Origin: Epiperipatus broadwayi
Lineage: Eukaryota; Onychophora; Udeonychophora; Euonychophora; Peripatidae
Direction of reading: 5' to 3'
Length of the DNA: 64,000 nt
NCBI GenBank assembly: GCA_028023455.1
Contig: JAQFVV010006476.1
Coordinates: 1-64,000, forward strand
The translations under genes and the position numbers were made by a program. The notes under the pieces were generated by a model. It ran no database searches. It saw only the letters and a program-made list of their open reading frames with translations, and was not told the origin of the DNA. Of the stretch, positions 11,735-21,759 are shown piece by piece. Position 1 is the first letter of the stretch; every line of letters starts with the position of its first letter.

Positions 11735-12330
11735 TTAATGTTAATGATTGTTGTCCAAGATAGCTTGTAGTTAGTTGACATCAGCAAATACAGATGATAT
11801 CATTCCTGTAGCTTGAATTGCAATGCTTTAGTAGAGCTATAGATTTTTCACATAACTAAATAATTCCTAAATAAGTTGTTTTTTTTACTTCATTTATTTG
11901 CCTTTTAGTTAAACCAATAAATTATCCAAAAAAGACCAGTTTTTCAATAAAAATGCAATCATATCCAAATGTAGATGCAACAGCGCTACTTTTTACTTGA
12001 ATCAAATCCGTAGGGGGGAAATATAACTATCTCCATGTTTTTTGATTCAAGTAGAGAATAAAATATAATGTTTACCTACTTCTTAAAATAGCAAAGATTA
12101 GGCACCTATAATTAATACAGACACTTATGTAAATCTTCTTGGAATAAATGACTAATATATTCATTTGCTATATTAAAGACAAAAAGTTTGAATCAAGGTT
12201 GAATAAATCTTAAAAATCAGCTTTAAACTAACCCAATTAACTTCTAGCTATTCTTAGATAGAATGAACATGGATGGAAGACACTAAAATTTTCTTCACCA
12301 ACTGTTGAAAGTCTGGTCAAGTGTTTTCCA
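11735..12330. other. AT-rich spacer, nothing recognised
   Basis: No gene or element ends were recognised. Confidence 0.4.
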
Positions 12331-12334
12331 CAGA

Positions 12335-12668
12335 GATAAAACTTTCCATACAATAGTGCCACCCAGTGCAAGCCAGAGTAATCAATAGGTGCAAGATGGT
12401 TTGTGCATAAAATTTCTAATTAGTGCCTACTCATCCAATATCCCCAGACAAGTTTTTAGCTTGTGGCTTTCATCAGTGAGGAGCCTTGGATCTGACGGCA
12501 CTGCACTTATCTTAGTATCTAATGAGTAAGCACTAGATAGGGATTGTATGCACAAACCTTCTTGCATTACTCTGGCATGCAGTGGGTGGCACTTCTGTAT
12601 TGAAGGCTTTGCCTTCGTTTTAACAGCTTATGGGCATTTAGTGATCATGTGATGTTTAATGGTTTAAA
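12335..12668. mobile_element. Family A foldback, decayed copy
   Basis: Arms match family A (CTCATCCAATATCCCCAGAC on the left; ATGAGTAAGCACTAGATAGG on the right). The right end reaches the family terminus, the complement of ACTAAACATCACATGATCAC. On the minus strand the hammerhead core is CUGAUGA but GAAA has become AAAA, so it should not cleave. The left end is truncated and no target duplication is clear. Confidence 0.7.
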
Positions 12669-13256
12669 TTGTTTTTCTCTGCACTGACTTTCTTTTGAAA
12701 GTTGATAAACAGGTCTTTCCATACCAGAGGGTTATTTAAATTCAGTTTTATTTTATTCTATCTAATTCATACTGATGAAAAAATACCGACTTGAGTTTAC
12801 ATTGTGAAAAAATTTGTTACAGCAGCAGAATGGGAGCCAATTGAAGATGAAGGCCCATGAATTACACTTAATCTCTGTCACTTCCAGAGCCTGAACATTT
12901 TATGAATTTTCACACATGAGAACTATTAAATTCCTTTTACTTTGCATAGTTTGGTGCATTGGTCGAGTGGTAGAATCCAGAATTTTGATCCATGGATCAT
13001 GCCCTCATGTGTTTCTTCCAGCCTAAAAATTTCTTATAAATTCCTAAGCAATAAAGCCAATTAATTAATTAATTAATTATAGATTTAATCAAGAACATAT
13101 GATTTTAAGCCAATAAACCACCACCACTTATGCTTGTGTATAACTGTTATTAAAACAGGCGAAACTTGCTATATATATATTGCCACACACAGCAAGCTAG
13201 AGTAATCAATGGATTTCAGAAGGCTTGTGCATAAAATCCTCATCTAGTGCCTACTC

Positions 13257-13316
13257 ATCCAATAACCCCAGACTAGTTTCTGGCTTATGGCCTTCGTCAG
13301 TGAGGAGCCTTGGATC
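13257..13316 (-). ncRNA. Hammerhead ribozyme motif, family A
   Basis: Core CUGACGA and GAAA are intact. Stem II is GGC/GCC with a CAUAA loop and an A-A mismatch at its base. Stem III is AC/GU and is followed by the GUC cleavage triplet. Stem I has the inner arm UCCUCA/UGGGGU and the outer arm AUCCAA/UUGGAU. Confidence 0.7.
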
Positions 13317-13691
13317 TGAGAGCACTGCACCTAAATCTTAGGATCTAATGCAACCCTCCACCAACCACCTTTTATCTCCATTTAACTACAAAACTACGAG
13401 TCTTAAACTGAAAACACCATAATGTTTTCAATCCAAGCCCATTAGTTTATAGACTCATATGAGTCTGAACCCATATGACTATATAAGCTATGGTTATTAA
13501 GGAACCAAAGAAACCAAAATGTATGGGTACTGAACTGGGTTCAGACCCATATGACTATATAAGCTAATGGTCTTGTATTAAAAACATTAATGTGTTTTCA
13601 GTTTAAGACTCATAGTTTTGTAGTTAAATGGAGATAAAAGGTGGTTGCTGGAGGGTTGCATTAGATTCTAAGACCTAGGTGCAGTGCTCTC

Positions 13692-13753
13692 AGATCCAAG
13701 GTTCCTCACTGACGAAGGCCATAAGCCAGAAACTAGTCTGGCGATATTGGATG
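13692..13753 (+). ncRNA. Hammerhead ribozyme motif, family A, opposite arm
   Basis: Same fold as at 13257-13316 but on the + strand, with predicted cleavage after C13738 (GUC). The inner arm of stem I has one C-C mismatch (UGGCGA instead of UGGGGA). The outer arm AUCCAA/UUGGAU is perfect. Confidence 0.65.
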
Positions 13754-13937
13754 AGTAGGCACTAGGTGGGTATTTTATGCACAAGCCTTCTGGCATTCAT
13801 TGATTACTATAGCTTGCTGTGTGTGGCAAGATATATAGTGAGATTTGCCTGCTTTAACATATGATTTGTATAATAATATTTAGTAATAAAATAATATTTT
13901 TTATCATTTTTATATTAAAATATTTATTTACAAAATA

Positions 13938-14250
13938 AATGGCTCATTTGATTAGAGTGTCATCTTAAAATTCAATTCTTAAGAATCTAGGGGTCCAGAT
14001 TCGAATCCCATGCTAGTATTGTCACTGGTCAGGCTAGCAACACCTGAAGAAGATGGGAGAATAATACCTCTTGAAACGTTGTTCATATACTAACCTGTGT
14101 GCAATTATCAACAGTTGAATATATTTGGAATATTTAAATAAAGTGAAATTTTTCTAAAGACATTCAATACGCATGTTAGATGGTGGAAATAGTTCCATAT
14201 AAAAATACAACTAGAACATCAACATCACAAAACTTCAAAAAAAACATTAT
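13938..14250 (+). mobile_element. tRNA-derived SINE
   Basis: The head has an A-box-like TGGCTCATTTGATTAGAG and a B box matching GATTCGAATCC (13998-14008), spaced as in a tRNA. It is followed by a body (GTCACTGGTCAGGCTAGCAA) and a tail with ATATTTAAATAAAGT and the CATCACAAA.CTTC block. Body and tail recur at 56580-56960 and 60135-60340. The body holds a CTGAAGA...GAAAC motif that resembles a hammerhead core but does not fold well. Pol III transcription of the ancestor is inferred from the A and B boxes. Confidence 0.75.
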
Positions 14251-14504
14251 GTTCCATAATATTAGACATTATTATCAATAAATTTTAATTTTTAATTTAA
14301 ATAAAATAACATTTTTACAAATAAAATATCAATATAATTAACATCAAATATTGTTAATCTTTTCTTTATAGCGAACTACACTCTGTACTGAAATCTACTA
14401 TAATGATTGTCCTATCAAAACAGAATTCTCGAGTGCAAAGTTATAAAACACTACTTTACCTTCTCATAATTCCAACTCATATTCCAACTTCCTTTAATAT
14501 CAAA

Positions 14505-14570
14505 AGAACTTTTAAATAAGTTTACAGCTTCACAATCACAGATCTTTTTTAAGACAGAAAAAAGTATATT
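14505..14570 (+). repeat. Left copy of a roughly 60-bp direct repeat flanking a family B foldback
   Basis: The segment beginning AGAACTTTTAAATAAGTTT and continuing through CAGCTTCACAATCACA is repeated at 15395-15457 with few changes. The family B foldback lies between the copies. This may be an unusually long target duplication or a local duplication. Confidence 0.7.
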
Positions 14571-14587
14571 AAACAATCTCCTCTATA

Positions 14588-14690
14588 TAATAACTGAAAT
14601 ACAGGTTTATTATATAGCTGTATCAAAATATGTAATGTAATAACTGAAATACAGGTTTATTATATACCTGTATCAATATATGTAACATAT
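14588..14690 (+). repeat. Tandem duplication, period about 52 bp
   Basis: TAATAACTGAAATACAGG plus the following TTATTATAT...CTGTATCAA segment occurs twice in a row. The first part occurs a third time near 15086, inside the family B foldback. Confidence 0.75.
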
Positions 14691-15394
14691 AGGGTACATG
14701 AGCACAGACTTTCACATGACCCACCACTCTATCTCATAACACCAATACACTTGAACACATATATGTCGATAAGAGAAATAATCACCAATATATGTATTTC
14801 ATGCTAAACCAGCAATCATCAGTTGATCCAGATTATCATCTCTACACATATATGCAATAAGTGCTCAGATAATCTTCATACTTTAATGAACAGGCTTCAA
14901 TCCATTCCTCACTCCAACTCTTCAATCATCTAACCAATTGAAAATCTGATGATGGAATGCTCAAAGGCCACCCTGAGACCGAGATTGTCACACCCATGTT
15001 GACCTAAACTCAATCTCACCCCTCATGTACAGGACATAATCCATTTAATACATATACAAGGGTTGGGCAGGCATCTCTACTATGTAATAACTGAAATACA
15101 GGTGGCCTTTGAGCATTCCATCAGATTTTCAATTGGATGGATGGTTGGAGTGTGGAGTGGATTGAAGCCTGTCCATTAGGGTATGAAGATTGGATATCTT
15201 AATATATATCTGAGCCCTTATTGCATATATGTGTAGAAATGATAATCTGGACCAACTGGTGGTTGCTGGTTTAGCATGAAATACATCTATTGGTGATTAA
15301 TTATCTTTTTGACATATATGTGTTCAAGTGTATCAGTGTTGTGAGATAGAGTGGAGAGTGGTGGGTCATTGAAAGTCTGTGCTCATATACCTAT
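14691..15394. mobile_element. Family B foldback element
   Basis: Inverted pair of family B units. The arms start with GAGCACAGACTTTCA (left) and end with its complement (right). The left arm carries a minus-strand hammerhead at 14779-14838 with CUGAUGA and GAAA intact. In the right arm the core is mutated (CUGGUGG, near 15255), so only one strand could cleave. The interior includes ACATATACAAGGGTTGGGCA, seen in similar form in the element at 18992-20292. No ORF. Confidence 0.8.
14779..14838 (-). ncRNA. Hammerhead ribozyme motif, family B
   Basis: Core CUGAUGA and GAAA are present. Stem II is UGCU/AGCA with its basal G-C pair lost. Stem III AU/AU is followed by UA as the cleavage dinucleotide. 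The inner arm of stem I is weakened (AUCAA/UUGGU) and the outer arm AUAAUC/GAUUAU is intact. Confidence 0.6.
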
Positions 15395-15605
15395 AAGAAC
15401 TTTTAAATAAGTTTTCAGCTTCACAATCACAAATTTTTTTTAAAACAGAAAAAAAAAAGTAAAAATCTCTTCTAATAAAGATTTAGAATTATAAAGCTAA
15501 TAACATATTCAAACGTTTTTGCCATTAAAAGGCTGCCTTATTGACTGTTTTAGCTTTTGATTTTATATATATATAACCTGCTTTGTTAATGCTCAACAAC
15601 TACAG

Positions 15606-15997
15606 CAGGGGTCCCCAACCTTTTTGCACTTAAGAGCACATTCCATAATACCGGCCAGGTGGCGGGCACCATTTATTTTTTATATGGACATAATTGCTGA
15701 GATATTCTTGACTTCGTTTACGGAGAAGCCACATCACATCATATCGCATGTGCATAATGTACAAAAAAATATTTATTTCAAAAATTAAATTTTAACATAT
15801 AATTGACGTTTATATTTTTACGCTGTAAAAGTATAGTATGCCCTACAATATAATACAATAATTCATAAAAAAAATTCAAAAATTAAATTTATTTGTATCA
15901 GATAAATAATTTTTTATCGTGTTCGGATAGCGGCGGGCACACATAAAATGGTCTGCGGGCGCCATGGTGCCCGCGGGCATAGGGTTGGGGACCCCTG
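15606..15997. mobile_element. hAT-type non-autonomous element (MITE, 392 bp)
   Basis: Terminal inverted repeats read CAGGGGTCCCCAACC at the left and GGTTGGGGACCCCTG at the right. They are flanked by the 8-bp duplication AACTACAG (15598-15605) and AACTATAG (15998-16005), 7 of 8 identical. Eight-bp duplications and CAG...CTG termini define hAT elements. The body has the GC-rich GCGGGCACC/GGTGCCCGC subterminal blocks and no transposase. It must have been moved by a hAT transposase encoded elsewhere. Confidence 0.9.
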
Positions 15998-16009
15998 AAC
16001 TATAGGTTT

Positions 16010-17060
16010 TTACAATATGTTTATATAATAAGAGGATGTCTGATTTTCTGGACTGTGAATGGTCACAGTAAGGTAGAGTTCAGATGCATTAATAACCAAA
16101 AAATTTCAAAATTTATATATATGTGAAGTTTTCAGTTTTGATGCAATATTTAATAATCTTACATACATATTATTTGAAAAGCGACCTAATTTATTCTGTT
16201 TATATTATGGCTGTGATAAAATTGTGAGTAGTAATAAATAATAATGAAATGTGTTTTTGATGTTTGTTAATAAGAAGCCCAATTTACTTTAAATAATAAA
16301 ATGTGGCACAAACTATTATTATTCCAGAGTACATAATTTACTTTACTTAAATAAAATTTTCAGCTTTCTATAATTCTGAATTCCAAAGTTGGGATGGTAA
16401 CAATTTCTGGCATAGCTCGAATTAAAATTAACAATTGTTGGCAGACATCGTATTCATTCACTTCACACTTTTTTAGATTCTTATTCAAATGAACCTATTT
16501 GATTCTTGTGACCTCAACTTTTCATTCTTTCATACACAGCAGATTTCATTTTTTTTGGAAACATGATAGCTTTTAGATGTTTTCTTCTTTGGAAATATTG
16601 TGACTTTTAAAGAATGTTTTTTTTTAAATATAAATTTTTACGCAGGGAAGTTCCTTAGCATCTTCATCAGTTTATTTAATTTCTGTATTAATGAAGACAG
16701 TAGCAGAAACAAGTCTGGGGTTGAGGATATTCTGCAAAGCTTGTTAAGAGCTTATTTGTGAGCTTTTCATAAAACATTTGTAATACAAGCTTGTTTAAAT
16801 TAGGTCATGTGACAGCTGACTTGATTTATTTGTAACTAATATGGCATGCATTATTTATTTTTTTATCCTTTTACTATGTCTAATGTAATTCAGTGAAAAA
16901 GTGACTGATTATCTTTCTAAACTATCGGTACCCATCTCTGAATCAATGTATGTTATATAATAGCATAGTTTTGCTATTTACTACTGCAATAATTTATTGT
17001 GGTATATTCTCTGACAACTATACTGAGAAAACACTCTAAAAAATGAGGATATCTTAGAAA
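16010..17060. other. AT-rich spacer with a weak dispersed repeat
   Basis: Mostly unassigned. The stretch around 16890-17000 (GTGAAAAAGTGACTGATTATC onward, with GTTATATAATAGCATAG) resembles 63560-63670 in the same orientation. No coding potential was seen. Confidence 0.4.
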
Positions 17061-17189
17061 ATAATATTTATTGCTCTCTTTAACTATAGCAAAATTAATT
17101 ATTTATACTTTTACAATGTGGATGTTATATTATATATACATATACCTACACAAATATATATATATATATATATGTACTTCCCAAATCCT

Positions 17190-17400
17190 TTTAACTTTAC
17201 TTCCTGGAATTACAATCCTTCATTCTGACATAACTTTTTCAACCTCTGCTAAATACTTTAGAAGTTTCCCGATATTAAATTCTCATAGCCTTTTAGGCTT
17301 GCAAAACGAAAAAATACCAGGATGATCTATTATAAGTTCTGTACCTTCAGATCTGAGTCTCTGAGTTTTCTCCCTCATTGGTACATGACCTTGCTACAGG
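17190..17400 (+). repeat. Dispersed repeat D1, copy 2
   Basis: Partner of 6080-6260, with the same block order. It includes CAGGATGATCT, the CTTCAGATCTGA block and CTCATTGGT. It follows a short (TA)n run at about 17155-17172. Confidence 0.5.
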
Positions 17401-17927
17401 TGAAATAGATACTCAACACCAAGATTCATGAAAGATGAGAAACAAAAAGCACTTAACATCTGCAATATCTGAGTTTATATATTCTGCAGTTTTTTTCCCT
17501 TATCCGATTCTCCTAATTAATTAAATTTCGTTGCCCTGAATTTAATTAATGTAATTTTCCAGATATTCTATTTTATGTTGTTTTACCATTTCTTGAATCA
17601 GTTTGTGAAGCAAAACTTTCTAATTATGAAAACGACTGTACATTTTTAATATTTCTCAATCCACAAATGTTTTACTTATCTCTGCTGTCAATCAGTTTCC
17701 TAAATCCTTATACTTTTTTTTTAAACTTATGCAATTAATTCGCTTCTTTATTTTTGTTGACGTATACTTCTGCAGTATGTTGTCATTTTTTAAATTTAGT
17801 AACTTATTCAGTGTATGAATACTACAACTACAAAAATTTTAAGGTGCTATTATATCTGGTCCATGAGTTATGGTATATAATGTAACAGCGTGTTTTCAAT
17901 CTTAAGCCACCATAGAAAAATGAAGTA

Positions 17928-18072
17928 CCATTAAATTTTGTTTTAAATTAAATTGCTACTGATACATTTTGAATAATACAAAGTGTGTATGGCAGTAAAA
18001 ACATAAGTCACAAGAATGTTTTTCAAGTCACTTGCAAGATTTTATGATATTAGAAAAGCATAAAAATGATCT
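17928..18072 (+). pseudogene. Mariner-like transposase relic, N-terminal part
   Basis: Aligns with the better preserved minus-strand relic at 63670-63835. Shared blocks are ATTAAATTTTGTTT, TGCTACTGA and GTGTATGGCAGT, then CTTGCAAGATTT. In that copy the reading matches the start of mariner transposases. Here stops and shifts interrupt every frame. Only the N-terminal helix-turn-helix region is represented. Confidence 0.55.
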
Positions 18073-18155
18073 GTAATTATGTGAAATCACATTTCATGTT
18101 ATAACATGATATCCAACCATGCTAATGCTTTAAACTTTTTGTGAATAGCTAAACT

Positions 18156-18578
18156 TCACATGATGACTATCTCATTCTAGCACATAATTGTTATTAAACA
18201 AGGCAAAACTCTCCATACAGTAGTGCCACCCTGTGCCAACCAGAGTAATCAATGGATGCCAGAAGGCTTGTGCATTAAATCCCTATCTAGTGCCTACTCA
18301 TCCAATATCCCCAGACTAGTTTCTGGCTTGTGGCCTTCATCAGTGAGGAGCTTTGGATCTGAGAGCACTGCACCTAGATTGTAGGATCTAATGCAATCTT
18401 CCAAAAACCTCTCAGATCCAAAGCTCCTCACTGATGAAGGCCACAAGCCAAAAACTAGTCTGGCAATATTGAATGAGATACACTAGATAGGGATTTTATG
18501 CACAAGCCTTCTGGCATCCATTGATAACTCTGGTTGGCACAGGGTGGCACTACTGTATGGAGAGTTTTGCCTTGTTCA
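18156..18578. mobile_element. Family A head-to-head element (423 bp, 12-bp target duplication)
   Basis: Inverted family A units are flanked by AATAGCTAAACT at 18144-18155 and 18579-18590. The left arm carries an intact minus-strand hammerhead (18300-18360). In the right arm, near 18419-18477, GAAA is AAAA, so that copy should be dead. Arms end in the GGCAAAACTCTCCATACAG block and its complement. The small + ORF at 18544-18729 merely reads out of the right arm and is not a gene. Confidence 0.85.
18300..18360 (-). ncRNA. Hammerhead ribozyme motif, family A
   Basis: Core CUGAUGA and GAAA are intact, with the GUC cleavage triplet (predicted between 18314 and 18313 on the minus strand). Stem I inner arm is UCCUCA/UGGGGA and outer arm AUCCAA/UUGGAU, with small internal loops between them. 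Stem II is GGC/GCC with an A-A mismatch at its base and a CACAA loop. Stem III is only 2 bp, as in hammerheads of Penelope-like elements. Confidence 0.75.
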
Positions 18579-18884
18579 AATAGCTAAACTGTCACTAAGC
18601 AGCACATGCATGGATTCTGAGATGGCACTACAGGCATCTTGGAAAGATATCCAGTCAACTTTTCACTGGAATACACTGTATAATATTCTAGAATTCACAA
18701 TTCAAATATTGACAGTTTTCATCACATAATTGGAATCAAAATGATTATCTAATGGCCAGATTTATCAATCTTTCCTATTATTTCTTACTTTTTTCAGAAT
18801 TCTTATCTGATTGAATAATTTTCCTAGACTAAATAGTATGTATCATCACAGTCATTTGCTTATACAATAATATTTTTATTTGTT

Positions 18885-18991
18885 TTGTATTTGGCTATGA
18901 AGCTGACTACCCACAATTACCACAAAATTATGAATTACCGAAACATTATTAATAACCATTAAATATATTTATTTACATATTATACATATAC
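18885..18991 (+). repeat. Block duplication, copy 1 (left part, before foldback insertion)
   Basis: Matches 22810-22915 (GAAGCTG.CTGCC.ACAATTACCACAAAATTAT onward). Copy 1 is interrupted here by the family B foldback and resumes at 20293. Confidence 0.8.
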
Positions 18992-19140
18992 AAATATTTG
19001 AAAACCAGGCACTCTTCACAAACCTGGGAGCTTAATTGTAAGTATAGAGGATTTGAACTCAGATTTTAAAGCATCCTTCAATTATCCACACCATCTCATA
19101 CAACTGATACACATTACCACACACATGTAGAAAAGATAAA

Positions 19141-19200
19141 TAATCACCAATATACGTATTTCATGCTAAACCAGCACTCATCAGTTGGTCCAGATTATCA
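19141..19200 (-). ncRNA. Hammerhead ribozyme motif, family B (best copy)
   Basis: Core CUGAUGA, then stem II (GUGCU/AGCAU with a G-U base pair at its foot and a GGUUU loop), then GAAA. Stem III is AU/AU around ACGU, followed by the cleavage site UA (predicted between 19151 and 19150). Stem I has an inner arm ACCAA/UUGGU, a UGG bulge and an outer arm AUAAUC/GAUUA. The bulge and stem II loop are placed for the loop-loop contact known in natural type I hammerheads. Confidence 0.75.
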
Positions 19201-19653
19201 TCTCCCACACATATATATAATCAGTGCTCAGTTCATATTAAGATAGAAAATCTTCATACTTTAATGGACAGGCTTCAATCCACTCCAACTTTTCAGCCAT
19301 CCATATCATTGAAAATCTGATGATGAAAACTCAAACCTCATGCTGATGCTAATATTATTGCCATGCCCATGTTGACCTGAAGTCACTCTGACCCCTCATG
19401 TATAGGACCGTATCCACTTAAATACATATAAGAGGGATGGACAGGATACAAGCTTGATATGTAAATATTTGAAAACCAGGCACTCTTCACAAACCTAGGA
19501 TCTTAATTGTAAGTATAGAGGATTTGAACTCAGATTTTCAAGCACCCTTCAACTATCCACACTATGGAGTGGATTGAAGCCTGTCCATTAAAGTATGAAG
19601 ATTTGCTATCTTAATATGAACTGAGCACTGAATATATATATATGTGTGAGAGA

Positions 19654-19714
19654 TGATAATCTGCACCAACTGATGAGTGCTGGTTTAGCATGAAATACGT
19701 ATATTGATGATTAT
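19654..19714 (+). ncRNA. Hammerhead ribozyme motif, family B
   Basis: CUGAUGA, stem II and GAAA as in the minus copy. The inner arm of stem I is ACCAA/UUGAU, one pair weaker. Confidence 0.65.
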
Positions 19715-20132
19715 TTATCTTTTCTACATGTGTGTGGTCTGTGTATCTGTTGTATGAGATAGTGTGGATAGTTGAAGGGTGCTTGAAAATCTGAGTTCAA
19801 ATCCTCTATACTTACAATTAAGATCCTAGGTTTGTGAAGAGTGCCTGGTTTTCAAATATTTACATATCAAGCTTGTATCCTGTCCATCCCTCTTATATGT
19901 ATTTAAGTGGATACGGTCCTATACATGAGGGGTCAGAGTGACTTCAGGTCAACATGGGCATGGCAATAATATTAGCATCAGCATGGGATTTGAGTTTTCA
20001 TCATCAGATTTTCAATGATATGGATGGCTGAAAAGTTGGAGGTTGGAGTGGATTGAAGCCTGTCCATTAAAGTATGAAGATTTGCTATCTTAATATGAAC
20101 TGAGCACTGATTATATATATGTGTGGGAGATG

Positions 20133-20192
20133 GTAATCTGGACCAACTGATGAGTGCTGGTTTAGCATGAAATACGTATATTGGTGATTATT
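20133..20192 (+). ncRNA. Hammerhead ribozyme motif, family B
   Basis: Intact CUGAUGA and GAAA, with inner stem I ACCAA/UUGGU and the UA cleavage dinucleotide. It is the opposite-strand partner of the copy at 19141-19200. Confidence 0.7.
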
Positions 20193-20292
20193 TATCTTTT
20201 CTACATGTGTGTGGTCATATGTATCAGTTGTATGAGATAGTGCGGATAGTTGAAGGGGCTTAAAAATCTGAATTCAAATCCTCTATACTTAT

Positions 20293-21540
20293 ATTATACA
20301 TATACATAAATTAAGGTTTAACTGAGTAATGATCACATTTACTTTATTTACACATATAACAAAATAGTTTTTGACTTGAAGTTCTACCTTCACTGCCCCA
20401 TAATACCTGCCATTATTCTAGTGGTAACATTAGTGAATACTAAAATGTTATACTCATGGTTATTTTACAAAACACAATCCTATTTGGGCTTTCTCCGGTG
20501 TAAATAAATAATAAATGACCAGTGCAGTCTATTAACATTTCCCCTAGCCAGCTATCTTTAACCTTCAGAGGCACGGCTCTGGGCACATCCATCATTGCAG
20601 AAAAGTCAGGGCACTTTTCCTTCAGCTTTTCTGAAGGTTCTTATGACATCCATGATACAGCAACAACAGCAGCTTATAATAAATAGAGAAAAGCTGACAG
20701 TGGCTTTCTTCTTTTAGTGCGCACTATTTATACTCCCCTTTCCCTTGCTCGATATCCTTCATAAATTCCTAACATTCCAAGGTAACCGTATTTCCATTTG
20801 GCTAATAAAACTTTACAATGATGATTAGGATCAACCTTTTAATTATATCCATCACATTCCTTAGTAATTAGCTTCAAATATTTTATCCGTTTGTTTTTTT
20901 CTAAAATTTAGTTTGTTTTTTCTGTCTCTTAATACCATTAGTTATATACAGCTTTGTACGTAACAATTTGGTTTATCTTTCAGCAATCTTTTGTAGTATG
21001 CTTTTAACCTACGATCTTTGTCTGTTTAAGTTTATTTTCACTGCCAACCACCTTTCTTTGTTATCCTTATGACATCCATGACACAGCAACAACAGCAGCT
21101 TACGATAAGTAGAGAAAAGCTAACCATGGCTTTCTCCTTTTAGTGTGCACTATTTATACTCCCTTTTCCCCTTGTTCAATATCCTTCATAAATTCCTAAC
21201 ATTCCAAGGTAACCGCACTTCCATTTGGCTAATGAAACTTTACAATGATGATTAGGATCCAGCTTTTAATTATGTCCATCACATTCCTTAGTAATTAGCT
21301 TCAAATTGTTTCCTTCTAAGATTAGTTTAATGTTTTTTCTGTCTCTTAAAACCATTTGTTATATCCAGCCTTGTAATTAACAATTTGGTTTATCTTTCAG
21401 CAATCTTTTGTAGAATGCTTTAACCTACGATCTTTGTCTGCTTAAGTTTAATTTAACAGCCAACCATCTTTCTTTATTGCTATTACATTTAAACTAAAAT
21501 TTACCTAAAATAAAGTTAATTTATTTTGTACCGAATCTAT
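20293..21540 (+). repeat. Block duplication, copy 1 (right part) with internal tandem
   Basis: Continues the block interrupted at 18991. It contains two direct copies, about 500 bp apart (20640 and 21065 starts), of a segment running from GACATCCATGA.ACAGCAAC through TGCACTATTTATACTCCC, TAACATTCCAAGGTAACCG and TACGATCTTTGTCTG. The TTATACTCCC stretch could be an old TATA-type promoter of an LTR or similar element. No protein domain found. Confidence 0.75.
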
Positions 21541-21759
21541 TTCTATTTCATTTTAAACTTATTAGCATGAGGGGGCAGATTGACTTTAGGTCGACATGGA
21601 TGTAACAAGAATCACCACATGATCACCATCAATATACTAGCACATAATTGTTGTAAATAAAGGCAAAACTCTCCATACAGTAGTGCCACCCTGTGCCAAA
21701 CAGAGTAATCAATGGATGCCAAAAGGCTTGTGGATAAAATCCCTATCTAGTGCCTACTC

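Larger units (their letters stand above)
13106..13855. mobile_element. Family A long head-to-head element (750 bp, 12-bp target duplication)
   Basis: Two full family A units lie in inverted orientation and meet in a central region with the repeated GACTATATAAGCTA block. The exact direct repeat AACATATGATTT flanks the insertion at 13094-13105 and 13856-13867. Each arm carries a hammerhead with intact core (minus at 13257-13316, plus at 13692-13753). Transcripts of either strand would contain one ribozyme and could fold into a hairpin of about 300 bp. No ORF is present, so any mobility would depend on another element's enzymes. Confidence 0.85.
18992..20292. mobile_element. Family B complex foldback (1,301 bp, 13-bp target duplication)
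   Basis: Flanked by ATTATACATATAC at 18979-18991 and 20293-20305. It splits sequence that is contiguous in the second block copy at 22.8 kb, which proves insertion. Inside are three family B ribozyme-bearing segments: minus at 19141-19200, plus at 19654-19714 and plus at 20133-20192. Several copies of the AACCAGGCACTCTTCACAAA block lie in both orientations. The arrangement suggests rearrangement during reverse transcription, for example template switching. No ORF. Confidence 0.85.

Noticed and set aside
12955-13030. tRNA-like A box (TGGTCGAGTGG)
   Set aside because: No matching B box at tRNA spacing and no cloverleaf; not called as a tRNA or SINE.
18544-18729. 61-codon + ORF
   Set aside because: It starts inside the right arm of a family A element and runs out into spacer; a similar chance start appears at 24526 from another A arm.
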